A stretch of DNA of 32,430 nucleotides from Verrucomicrobia bacterium UBA7008 (GTDB lineage: Bacteria; Verrucomicrobiota; Kiritimatiellia; RFP12; UBA1067). The stretch covers positions 23,865 to 56,294 of the forward strand of contig DJXI01000007.1 in assembly GCA_002449695.1 (NCBI GenBank), given 5' to 3'. Below, piece after piece: positions 15,136 to 23,084 of the stretch. Both the position numbers and the translations under genes were made by a program. The notes beneath the pieces were generated by a model. That model was given only the letters and a program-made list of their open reading frames with translations, had not been told where the DNA came from and did not search any database. Positions within the stretch are counted from its first letter, which is position 1. Every line of letters starts with the position of its first letter.

Positions 15136-16817
15136 CGGAACGGCGCAGCCTGGACCTGAAGCTCGTCCTGAGCGTGCTCGCGGCGTTCCTGCTGTCGATG
15201 GCGTTCACCTGGTTCCTCCACACGCGCCTGTCCGAGCGCGACGCCTACGCGCTCATCGACCGCACGTTCACGGCTGTCGAGGCGGAGATCATCGATTGCG
15301 TCGACGAGCGGCTCGTGCGGCTGTGCCTCGCGGTGCGCGAGCGGCTGGAGGACGACGGCTGGCCGACCGACACCGCGTCGCTGGCGGCGCTGGCGCAGGA
15401 GATGAAGATCACCGAGATCAGCGTCGCGAACGCGGCCGGCGACATCGTCGCCTCCTCGGTGACGGACTACCTCGCCGCGCCCGGCAAGCCGGCCTTCAAC
15501 TTCAAGACGGCGGGCGGCAAGGCGGAGGACATGATGTGCCTCGTGACCGGCCCGGAGACGGATTACTGCCAGCCGTTCCGCAGCAACACGGCGAACGGGG
15601 CGTGGCGCAAGTTCGTGGGCGTCTGGATGCCGTCGACCGGCGGCTTCGTGGAGATCGGCTGCGACGGCGAGTCGCTCCGGGGGCTGTCGCGCTCGTCGCT
15701 CATGGACCTGTTCCGGAACTGGCGCGTGGGCGGCGCGGGCGGCATCGTCGTGACCACGCCGTCCGGGCTCATCCTGTCGGACTACGAGGAGCCGAACCGC
15801 GAGGGCGCGTACTGGGAGGCCCCGGACGATTCGTTCTACTGGAAGCGCGAGGAGATCGAGGGCTTCCCGACGTACGTGCTGATCCCGAAGGGCTCGGCGG
15901 CGGTCCAGCGCGACGTGCTCGTCGGCGCGACGGCCGTGCTGAACGGCGCGGCGCTCGTCTTCGTCGCGCTGCTCGTCGGCTTCGTCATCTCCGCGTTCGT
16001 CCGCCGGCAGATGCGCCTGCAGGCCGCGAAGGAGCTCACGATGGCGAAGGACATCCAGCTCGCGGCGCTGCCGAACGTCTTCCCGCCGTTTCCCGGCGAG
16101 ACGCGCTTCGACATCCGCGCGTCGATGGCGACGGCGAAGGAGGTCGGCGGCGACTTCTACGACTTCTACTTCACCGGCCCCGACCGCGTCCTCTTCCTGA
16201 TCGCGGACGTCAGCGGCAAGGGTGTGCCGGCGGCCATGTTCATGATGCGCGCGAAGACGCTCATCAAGAGCATCGCGCAGACGGGCCGGCCGCTCGCGCA
16301 GGTGTTCGCGGCGGCGAACGACGCGCTCTGCGAAGGCAATTCGTCCAACACGTTCGTGACCGTCTGGGCGGGCGAGCTCAACATCGAGACGGGCCGCGTC
16401 ACGTACGTGAACGCGGGCCACAACCCGCCCGTCGTGCGCCGGGACGGCGCGGTCGCCTACCTGAAGTCGCGCCCGGCGCTCGTGCTCGGCGCGCTCGCCG
16501 GCGTCCGCTACGGCGTGGGCGAGCTCCAGCTGAAGCCGGGCGACGCGATCTACCTCTACACCGACGGCATCACCGAGCAGCCGGACGCGGTCGGCGAGCT
16601 CTACGGCGAGGCGCGGCTTCTCGCGTCGCTCGCGGGGTGCGCGGACCGTTCGGAGGAGGCCGCGCTCGACACGGTGCTCGCGGACGTGCGCCGCCACGCG
16701 GCGGGCGTCGAGCAGGCCGACGACTGCACGCAGCTCATCATCCGCTACGACGGCGACGGCGGCCGGGCGGCGGGAACGAACAACGGACAGGAAAAAGGAG
16801 ACGACCATGGAAATTAA
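15132..16817 (+). CDS. Membrane-anchored PP2C (RsbU/SpoIIE-type) serine phosphatase with extracytoplasmic sensor
   Basis: This class removes phosphate from STAS proteins in partner-switching pathways. The 561-residue protein has one membrane helix near residues 10-27, an extracytoplasmic domain of about 230 residues, and a second helix near 262-291. A short coiled linker leads into a PP2C domain opened by AKDIQLAALPNVFPPF. Metal-binding acidic residues are visible at Asp341 (GGDFYD), Asp359 (ADVSGKG), Asp478 (YTDGITE) and Asp530/Asp531 (ADDCTQ). No clear HAMP domain is seen. The start overlaps the binding-protein stop (ATGA). The final ~20 residues are Gly/Asn-rich and encoded by the ribosome-site region of the next gene, which this gene overlaps by 11 nt. 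Confidence 0.9.
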   Translation: MTERRSLDLKLVLSVLAAFLLSMAFTWFLHTRLSERDAYALIDRTFTAVEAEIIDCVDERLVRLCLAVRERLEDDGWPTDTASLAALAQEMKITEISVANAAGDIVASSVTDYLAAPGKPAFNFKTAGGKAEDMMCLVTGPETDYCQPFRSNTANGAWRKFVGVWMPSTGGFVEIGCDGESLRGLSRSSLMDLFRNWRVGGAGGIVVTTPSGLILSDYEEPNREGAYWEAPDDSFYWKREEIEGFPTYVLIPKGSAAVQRDVLVGATAVLNGAALVFVALLVGFVISAFVRRQMRLQAAKELTMAKDIQLAALPNVFPPFPGETRFDIRASMATAKEVGGDFYDFYFTGPDRVLFLIADVSGKGVPAAMFMMRAKTLIKSIAQTGRPLAQVFAAANDALCEGNSSNTFVTVWAGELNIETGRVTYVNAGHNPPVVRRDGAVAYLKSRPALVLGALAGVRYGVGELQLKPGDAIYLYTDGITEQPDAVGELYGEARLLASLAGCADRSEEAALDTVLADVRRHAAGVEQADDCTQLIIRYDGDGGRAAGTNNGQEKGDDHGN

Positions 16818-17100
16818 GACCCACACGGACGGAGCGACGCTGACGATCGCCGTCAGCGGACGCGTGGACACGGTGACGGCCCCCGAACTGGAGGCGGGCC
16901 TCAAGTTCGGCGACGCGACGCGCGTCGTGCTCGATCTCGCGGACGTGCCCTACATGAGCTCGGCGGGGCTGCGGCTGCTGCTGAGCGCCCACAAGACGAT
17001 GCTCGCAAAGGGCGGCGAGCTCCAGATCGCCCGCGTGCCGCCCGCCGTGCGCGAGGTGCTCGATCTCACCGGATTCTCCGGCATTCTCAATCTGGTTTAA
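16807..17100 (+). CDS. STAS-domain anti-sigma-factor-antagonist-like protein (RsbV/SpoIIAA type)
   Basis: A 97-residue single STAS domain. In partner switching such proteins bind an RsbW-type kinase when unphosphorylated and release it when phosphorylated on serine. The key segment DVPYMSSAGLRLLL places Ser52 where SpoIIAA Ser58 and RsbV Ser56 lie. The rest (LTIAVSGRVDTVTAPELE, VVLDLADV, VLDLTGFSGIL) fits the fold. The gene begins within the end of the phosphatase gene, behind an AAAAAGGAG ribosome site, so the pair is almost certainly co-translated. Its natural partner is probably the ATPase tail of the MATE fusion three genes upstream, since no other RsbW-like gene is in view. Confidence 0.92.
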   Translation: MEIKTHTDGATLTIAVSGRVDTVTAPELEAGLKFGDATRVVLDLADVPYMSSAGLRLLLSAHKTMLAKGGELQIARVPPAVREVLDLTGFSGILNLV

Positions 17101-17126
17101 CGAACGACAAAAAAGAAGGGACAGAC

Positions 17127-18800
17127 ATGAGCGACATCAAGGAATCGATCAGGAAGTTTGAAGCGTCCATCCTGGAGGACGGCAAGGTCGATCGCGCCGA
17201 GACGCAGATCCTGCTCGCGTTCGCGCGTCCGCGCGCGGCGGAGAGCCCCGAGATGGCGGAGTTCGTTCAGCTCCTCGACGACGTGCTCGAGGACGGCGTC
17301 GTCACCGCGGAGGAGTCGATCCGCATCGGCGCGTACCTGAAGTGGATGACGCGCGAGGCGGAATCCGACGAGCCGGAGACGACGTTCCTCGGCCGCCTCT
17401 TCAAGCTGAAGCGCAACCGCACGACGGTCCGCACCGAGATCGTCGCGGGCGTGACGACGTTCATGACGATGGCGTACATCCTGGCCGTGAACCCGTCGAT
17501 CCTCTCGACGGCGGGCATCCCGAAGGGCGGCGTCTTCGTGGCGACGGCGGTCGCGGCGGTCGTCGGCACGCTTCTCATGGCGTTCATGTCGAACTACCCG
17601 TTCGTGCTCGCGCCGGGCATGGGGCTCAACGCCTTCCTGACGTTCGGCGTCGTGCTCGGCATGGGCTACAGCTGGCAGTTCGCGCTGCTCGCGGTCTTCG
17701 TGGAGGGACTCGTCTTCCTGGCGCTTTCGCTCACGCCGGTGCGCGAGGGCATCTTCAACGCGATCCCGATCTCGCTCAAGAAGGCGGTCGCGGCGGGCAT
17801 CGGCCTCTTCATCTGCCTCATCGCGATGAAGACGGCGGGCGTCGTCGTCGACAACCCCGCGACGCTCGTGTCGATGGTCCGGTTCAACGAGGTGCCGTTC
17901 CACACGAACGGCATCTGCGCGGTGCTGGCGCTCCTGGGCACGCTCTTCACGGCGTTCCTGCTCGTCAAGCGCCTGAAGGGCGCGATCCTCTTCGGCATCC
18001 TCTTCACGTGGGGTCTCGGCATGGCGGCGCAGGCGACGGGCCTCTACACGCCCGATCCGGCGGCGGGCTTCTACTCGCTCTATCCCGACTTCTCGGTGAA
18101 GGGCCTCGCGCAGAACTTCTCCGAATTCGGCTCGACCGTCGGCGCGCTCTTCCATGCCGACGGCTGGACGCACACCGTGAAGGGCGAGGTTGTCGGCTCC
18201 GGCTGGTCGCTCGTCACGTCGCTCGACTTCTTCGTCGTGATGTTCGCGTTCTTCTTCGTCGATCTCTTCGACACGCTCGGCACGCTGATCGGCGTGTCGA
18301 TGAAGGGCGGCTTCCTCGACAAGGACGGCAGGCTCCCGCGCATCTCGGGCGCGCTCTGCGCCGACTCGATCGCGACGAGCGTGGGCGCCGTCTTCGGCAC
18401 GTCCACCACGACGACGTTCGTCGAATCGGCCTCGGGCGTGATGGCGGGCGGCAAGACGGGCCTGACGGGCGTCACCTCCGCGGCGCTCTTCGCGGCGGCC
18501 ATCGTCTTCGCGCCGGTCTTCCTCGCGATCCCCGGCTTCGCGACGGCGCCGGCCCTGATCGTCGTCGGCTACATGATGCTCTCCTCGTGCGCGGACATCG
18601 ACTGGCGCGACGCGGGCGAGGCGGTGCCGGCGTTCCTCGCGGTGGCGGCGATGCCGTTCACCTACTCGATCTCGGACGGCATCATGTTCGGCGTCATCGC
18701 CTACACGGTCGTCAACGCGCTCGCGGGCCACTTCAAGCGCATCCACTGGATCATGTACGTCCTCACGGCCCTCTTCGTCGCCAAGTACGCGCTCATGTAA
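17127..18800 (+). CDS. AzgA-type purine permease with an N-terminal DG-motif helical domain
   Basis: A 557-residue membrane protein. From about residue 87 it follows the AzgA (adenine/guanine/hypoxanthine) permease family: FKLKRNRTTVRTEIVAGVT, MAYILAVNP, APGMGLNAFLTFGVVLG, VDLFDTLGTLIG and STTTTFVESASGVMAGG. The first ~86 residues are extra. They contain two matching motifs, EDGKVDRAE (Asp18) and EDGVVTAEE (Asp56), 38 residues apart, recalling TerB-like or EF-hand-like acidic repeats. The same domain begins the UraA-type permease two genes on. It starts 26 nt after the STAS gene with an AAGAAGGGA ribosome site. Apt, which uses adenine, follows 4 nt after the stop. Confidence 0.9.
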   Translation: MSDIKESIRKFEASILEDGKVDRAETQILLAFARPRAAESPEMAEFVQLLDDVLEDGVVTAEESIRIGAYLKWMTREAESDEPETTFLGRLFKLKRNRTTVRTEIVAGVTTFMTMAYILAVNPSILSTAGIPKGGVFVATAVAAVVGTLLMAFMSNYPFVLAPGMGLNAFLTFGVVLGMGYSWQFALLAVFVEGLVFLALSLTPVREGIFNAIPISLKKAVAAGIGLFICLIAMKTAGVVVDNPATLVSMVRFNEVPFHTNGICAVLALLGTLFTAFLLVKRLKGAILFGILFTWGLGMAAQATGLYTPDPAAGFYSLYPDFSVKGLAQNFSEFGSTVGALFHADGWTHTVKGEVVGSGWSLVTSLDFFVVMFAFFFVDLFDTLGTLIGVSMKGGFLDKDGRLPRISGALCADSIATSVGAVFGTSTTTTFVESASGVMAGGKTGLTGVTSAALFAAAIVFAPVFLAIPGFATAPALIVVGYMMLSSCADIDWRDAGEAVPAFLAVAAMPFTYSISDGIMFGVIAYTVVNALAGHFKRIHWIMYVLTALFVAKYALM

Positions 18801-18804
18801 GACC

Positions 18805-19332
18805 ATGAAAAATCTCGACAACTACGTCAAGGGCATTCCCGACTTCCCGAAGCCGGGCGTCCTCTTCCGCGACGTCACGGGGATCCTCGAATCCCCCGAC
18901 GGCTTCCAGCTCGCGCTCGACAGGGCGGTCGGCATCCTCGCCGCCGTCGAATTCGACCTCGTGGCGGCGCCCGAGTCGCGCGGCTTCATCTTCGGCGCGG
19001 CGCTCGCCGACCGCTTCCGCACGGCGTTCGTGCCGATCCGCAAGCCGGGCAAGCTCCCGCGCGAGACGATTTCGGAAACGTACGATCTCGAATACGGCCG
19101 GGCGACGCTGCACATGCACACGGACGCCGTGAAGCCCGGCCAGCGCGTCGTGATCGTCGACGACCTCCTGGCGACGGGCGGCACGGCGCTCGCGGCGGCG
19201 CGGCTCGTCGAGCGGCTCGGCGGCTCGGTCGCGAAGATGGTCTTCCCGATCGAGCTCGAGGGCTTCCGGGCGCGCGACGGGCTCCTGAAGGGCTACGACG
19301 TCGCCTCGCTCGTCAAGTATCCGGGAAAATAA
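18805..19332 (+). CDS. apt: Adenine phosphoribosyltransferase
   Basis: It converts adenine and PRPP to AMP. The 175-residue protein shows IPDFPKPGVLFRDVT, AAPESRGFIFGAALA, RKPGKLP, EYGRATLHMHTDAVKPG and the PRPP loop IVDDLLATGGTA with Asp119-Asp120. These are the standard Apt landmarks. It sits 4 nt after the AzgA-type permease gene and 28 nt before the UraA-type permease gene. This fits a unit for uptake and trapping of nucleobases. Confidence 0.96.
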   Translation: MKNLDNYVKGIPDFPKPGVLFRDVTGILESPDGFQLALDRAVGILAAVEFDLVAAPESRGFIFGAALADRFRTAFVPIRKPGKLPRETISETYDLEYGRATLHMHTDAVKPGQRVVIVDDLLATGGTALAAARLVERLGGSVAKMVFPIELEGFRARDGLLKGYDVASLVKYPGK

Positions 19333-19360
19333 TTCGCCAACGGACAAAAGAAGGAACACC

Positions 19361-21001
19361 ATGGCTACACAACAGAATGCAGACAACTGGACGCTGTCGC
19401 AGCTGATGACGGCGGCGGCGAAGTTCACGTTCGCGGACGGCAGGGCCGACCTCGACGAGACGAAGGCCCTGATCGGCCTCGTCCATCCGTTCGCCGCGAA
19501 GGACACCGACCTCGCGCTCTTCGAGAAGCTGCTGACCGGCATCGCGGAGGACGGCGTCGTCACCGCGGACGAGTCGGCCGCGCTGGCGCAGGCCATCGCC
19601 CGGCTGCGCGCCAAGTACCAGGCGGGCGACGCCGTCTACGACGCGCGCACGCTCGGACTGCCGAAGATGGCCGTCCTCGGCGTCCAGCACATGTTCGCGA
19701 TGTTCGGCGCGACGATCCTCGTGCCGATCCTCACGGGCCTCTCGCCGAGCGCGACGCTCCTCTGGGCGGGCCTGGGCACGCTCCTCTTCCATCTCGTCAC
19801 GAAGCGGATGGTGCCGGCGTTCCTCGGTTCGTCCTTCGCCTATCTCGCCGGCTACTTCGCGCTCGCCGGGATGGCCGGCGCGGCGGGCTTCGAGGACTGC
19901 GACAAGGCGAAGATGCTCCAGTACGCCTGCCTGGGCGTCGCCTCCTCCTCGCTCCTCTACTTCATCGTCGCCGGCTGCGTGAAGGCCTGCGGCGTCAAGA
20001 CGGTGATGAAGTTCTTCCCGCCCGTCGTGACGGGGCCGATCATCATCGGCATCGGGCTCGTCCTCGCGCCCGTGGCGGTGAACAGCTGCACGACCGACTG
20101 GCCCGTCGCGCTCGTCGCCATCGTGACGGTGATCGCGTTCTCGATCTTCGGGCGCGGCATGTTCCGGATCATTCCGATCCTGATGGGCGTCGTCTTCTCC
20201 TATCTCGTCGCCGTCGTCTTCGGCCGGCTCGGCCTGAGCGCGTCGATCGACTACTCGGCCGTCGCGAACGCGGCGTGGATCGGCCTGCCGGTCCGGATGG
20301 AGAACACGGTCTTCCCGCTCCTGTCGCATCCCGACTGGGGCCGGATCGTCAGCGCCGTCGCCATCGTCTTCCCGCTCGCCTTCGCGACGATCATGGAGCA
20401 TGTCGGCGACGTCTCGGCGATCAGCTCGACGGTGAAGCGCAACTTCTTCGCGCAGCCGGGCCTGCACCGCACGATGCTCGGCGACGGCCTCGCCACCTGC
20501 CTCGCCTCGCTCTTCGGCGCGCCGGCCAACACGACGTACGGCGAGAACACGGGCGTCCTGTCGCTCTCGCGCGTCTATGACCCGCGCGTCATCCGCATCG
20601 CCGCGTGCCTCGCGATCCTCGTCTCGTTCTGCCCGAAGTTCTCGGCGTTCATCGGCACGATCCCGGCGGCGACGATCGGCGGCGTGAGCTTCATCCTCTA
20701 CGGAATGATCTCCGCGGTGGGCGTGCGGAACCTCGTCGAAAGCCAGGTCGACCTCGGCAAGTCGCGCAACATGCTGATCGCCGCGCTCATCCTCGTCCTG
20801 ACGCTCGGCATCACGTTCTCGAAGGCGGGCGCGATCGCGTTCGCGGTCGGCTCGGTGAAGATCTCGCTCTCCGGCCTCGCCGTGGGCGCGCTCATGGGCA
20901 TCGTCCTCAACGCCGTGCTGCCGGGCAAGGACTTCGCCTTCTCGGAGACCGCCCCGACGATCAAGGACGCCGACCGCTTCGGCGGCAAGAAGCCGGAGTA
21001 A
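19361..21001 (+). CDS. UraA-type nucleobase permease (NCS2) with the same N-terminal DG-motif domain
   Basis: A 546-residue permease. From about residue 95 it follows the NCS2/UraA family: VLGVQHMFAMFGATILVPILTG, FLGSSFAYLAGY, EHVGDVSAISS and GAPANTTYGENTGVLSLSRVYDP. The last motif resembles uracil-specific members, and upp lies in the same gene run. Residues 1-90 are extra and carry ADGRADLDE (Asp26) and EDGVVTADE (Asp64), 38 residues apart. They align without gaps to the N-terminus of the AzgA-type permease; I count about 22 identities in 64 positions by hand. The ribosome-site leaders of the two permease genes also look alike. Substrate specificity is inferred. Confidence 0.9.
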   Translation: MATQQNADNWTLSQLMTAAAKFTFADGRADLDETKALIGLVHPFAAKDTDLALFEKLLTGIAEDGVVTADESAALAQAIARLRAKYQAGDAVYDARTLGLPKMAVLGVQHMFAMFGATILVPILTGLSPSATLLWAGLGTLLFHLVTKRMVPAFLGSSFAYLAGYFALAGMAGAAGFEDCDKAKMLQYACLGVASSSLLYFIVAGCVKACGVKTVMKFFPPVVTGPIIIGIGLVLAPVAVNSCTTDWPVALVAIVTVIAFSIFGRGMFRIIPILMGVVFSYLVAVVFGRLGLSASIDYSAVANAAWIGLPVRMENTVFPLLSHPDWGRIVSAVAIVFPLAFATIMEHVGDVSAISSTVKRNFFAQPGLHRTMLGDGLATCLASLFGAPANTTYGENTGVLSLSRVYDPRVIRIAACLAILVSFCPKFSAFIGTIPAATIGGVSFILYGMISAVGVRNLVESQVDLGKSRNMLIAALILVLTLGITFSKAGAIAFAVGSVKISLSGLAVGALMGIVLNAVLPGKDFAFSETAPTIKDADRFGGKKPE

Positions 21002-21005
21002 GCCC

Positions 21006-22091
21006 ATGGTGGAGCTGAACGAGAGCCAGCGCAAGACGGTCGCGACGGGGCTGACGATCCTGTCGGTCACGGTCGTCGGCGCGTTCGTCGCGTTCGTGGG
21101 GTGGCTCGCGCTGAAGGCGCTCGCGTACGTCTCCAGCGCGATCATCCCCGTCATCTCGGGCCTCTTCCTCGCGCTCTTCTTCAAGCCGTACTACGGCTGG
21201 TGGAAGCGGCTCGTCAAGAACCCGTCGGGCGCGGCGGCGCTGATGATGCTGTCGGTGCTGGTTCCGGCCGGCTTCTTCCTCTGGAACTTCGGCGCGTTCG
21301 CCGCCGACCAGATCTCGAACCTCGTCACGCAGGCGCCGGAGCTGGCCGCGAAGGGGGTGGACTGGCTGCACGCCAACTTCCCCAAGGCGCGCGAACTCGC
21401 GGACACGCTCGGCATTCCGTATCAGGACTGGATCGAGCTCTACAAGGTGAAGGCGGCGCATCTCGGCGTCAGCGTGCTCGGGTATCTGACGGGCATCGTC
21501 GGCGCGCTCGTCGCGCTCCTCTTCTTCTTCTACTTCCTGACGCGGCCCGACATGCGCGGGAACGACTACGTCGCCGAGATGCCGTTCCTCAAGGACGACA
21601 CCAAGGCGTTCGTCGCCGAGCAGATCGACGCGTTCCTCGACATCGTCGTCAGCTTCTTCCAGCGCCAGGTCGTCATCTGCCTCATCGAAGGCGGACTCTA
21701 CGGGCTCGGGTTCGCGGCCGTGGGGCTGCCGTACGGCTTCCTCATCGGCTTCATCCTCGGCGTCCTCAACCTCGTGCCGTTCTTCGGCACGGTCGTCTGC
21801 CTGCCGATCGCGCTCTCGCTCGCCTACTTCGGCGCGGACGGCTCGACGTGGCGCGTCGCGGGCGTCGTGCTCGTGTGGGGCGCGGGGCAGCTGCTGGACG
21901 GGTACGTGATCACGCCGAAGATCCAGGGCGACAAGACGGGGCTCGGCTACGCGGGCGTCATCTTCTCGTTCTTCTTCTGGGGCGCGGTGTTCCAGTCGTT
22001 CCTGGGGCTTCTGCTGGCGATCCCGCTCTCGGCGTTCTGCGTCGTTCTCTGGCGCGCGCTCAAGTCGAAGTACATCAAGCCCGTCGTCTGA
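21006..22091 (+). CDS. AI-2E family (PerM/YdiK-like) membrane protein
   Basis: A 361-residue membrane protein of the AI-2E exporter-like family, whose members have been linked to autoinducer export, Na+/H+ antiport or permease roles; the role here is open. Two N-terminal helices (about 15-60) are followed by FKPYYGWWKR, a soluble stretch, and a C-terminal membrane block with GFLIGFILGVLNLVPFFGT and YVITPKIQG, which mark the family. It starts 4 nt after the UraA-type permease gene and so belongs to the same run. Confidence 0.9.
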   Translation: MVELNESQRKTVATGLTILSVTVVGAFVAFVGWLALKALAYVSSAIIPVISGLFLALFFKPYYGWWKRLVKNPSGAAALMMLSVLVPAGFFLWNFGAFAADQISNLVTQAPELAAKGVDWLHANFPKARELADTLGIPYQDWIELYKVKAAHLGVSVLGYLTGIVGALVALLFFFYFLTRPDMRGNDYVAEMPFLKDDTKAFVAEQIDAFLDIVVSFFQRQVVICLIEGGLYGLGFAAVGLPYGFLIGFILGVLNLVPFFGTVVCLPIALSLAYFGADGSTWRVAGVVLVWGAGQLLDGYVITPKIQGDKTGLGYAGVIFSFFFWGAVFQSFLGLLLAIPLSAFCVVLWRALKSKYIKPVV

Positions 22092-22126
22092 CGGGCGGGG
22101 CAGATGACAGGAGAGACACGCCGCCC

Positions 22127-23071
22127 ATGATCCGACCGATCCCCTACGTGAACGAAGAGGTCGCCAACCGCGACTTCAAGTACTACATCTTCGACTGGGA
22201 CGACAACATCCTGCACATGCCGACGAAGATCCGGCTGGAGCACCGCGAGACGGCCGACGCGCCGTGGCGCCCCGTGGAGGTCTCGACGTCGACCTTCGCG
22301 CTCGTGCGCGCCGACACCGCGCACTACCGCGCGCCGGCGCAGGGCGGCTGGGAGGAGGCGTTCCGCTGCTTCGCCGACCCGGCGCGCGACGGCGAGCCGA
22401 ACCACTTCATCGACGATACGCGCGCGGCGCTCGCGCGCGTGGCGGCGGGGATCGAGAAGCCGAGCCCGAGCTACAACACGTTCAAGAAGACGCTCGTCGA
22501 GGGGCGCATCTTCGCCATCGTCACCGCGCGCGGCCACGCGCCCGCGACGATCGAGAAGGCGGTGCGGCTCTTCATCGCGGAGGCGCTCACGCCGCTCGAG
22601 CGCGAGCTGATGATGTCGAACCTGCGCGGCTACCGCCGCTGGCTGGACAAGGTGGAGACGTTTGGCACCGACGACGAGGAGCTCGACTACTACCTCGGCA
22701 TGTGCCGCTATTCGGCGGTCACCTACGACGGCTTCAAGGCGCGGATGGCGAACGACCCGATCTACCGGGAGAAGCTGGCCGTCGCCACGACCGCCGCACG
22801 GCCGGAGCTCGCCAAGGAGTTCGCGATCCGCGATTTCGTCGAGCACGTCTTCCACACGCTCCAGCGCACGGGCGGGCTGGACCGCTCGGTCGCGATCGGG
22901 TTCTCCGACGACGACAAGGGGAACGTGCGCAGCGTCTCGAACTACATCAGGGCGGAGCTGTCGCGCCGGTTCGACGGCATCAAGTTCGTCGTCTACGACA
23001 CGTCCGACCGGACGCTCACGAAGGGGCGCAAGGTCTGCGTCTCGGGGCAGATGAACCTGCCGGGATTCTGA
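22127..23071 (+). CDS. HAD-like protein with a DWDDN motif, function unknown
   Basis: A 314-residue protein that looks like a divergent haloacid dehalogenase-fold enzyme. YIFDWDDNILHMPTKI puts Asp23 and Asp25 in the place of the DxD nucleophile motif. IFAIVTARGHAP fits motif II, and GFSDDDKGNV near the C-terminus fits the acidic motif IV. HAD enzymes are usually phosphatases, but the nucleophile context and the long cap-like middle part prevent a substrate call. The start has AGGAGA 12 nt upstream. The stop lies in the ribosome site of the response regulator gene, so the two are coupled. Confidence 0.7.
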   Translation: MIRPIPYVNEEVANRDFKYYIFDWDDNILHMPTKIRLEHRETADAPWRPVEVSTSTFALVRADTAHYRAPAQGGWEEAFRCFADPARDGEPNHFIDDTRAALARVAAGIEKPSPSYNTFKKTLVEGRIFAIVTARGHAPATIEKAVRLFIAEALTPLERELMMSNLRGYRRWLDKVETFGTDDEELDYYLGMCRYSAVTYDGFKARMANDPIYREKLAVATTAARPELAKEFAIRDFVEHVFHTLQRTGGLDRSVAIGFSDDDKGNVRSVSNYIRAELSRRFDGIKFVVYDTSDRTLTKGRKVCVSGQMNLPGF

Positions 23072-23084
23072 GGAGGAACGCGCG

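Noticed and set aside
17101..17126. Purine riboswitch before the AzgA-type permease
   Set aside because: The gap is 26 nt and the one before the UraA-type permease 28 nt, both occupied by ribosome sites. There is no room for a riboswitch.
9038..18821. Very long - strand open frames opposite the permease, MATE and AzgA genes
   Set aside because: They are rich in Arg, Asp and Glu, have no recognisable domains, and mirror well-identified + strand genes. This is the expected effect of high GC on the opposite strand.
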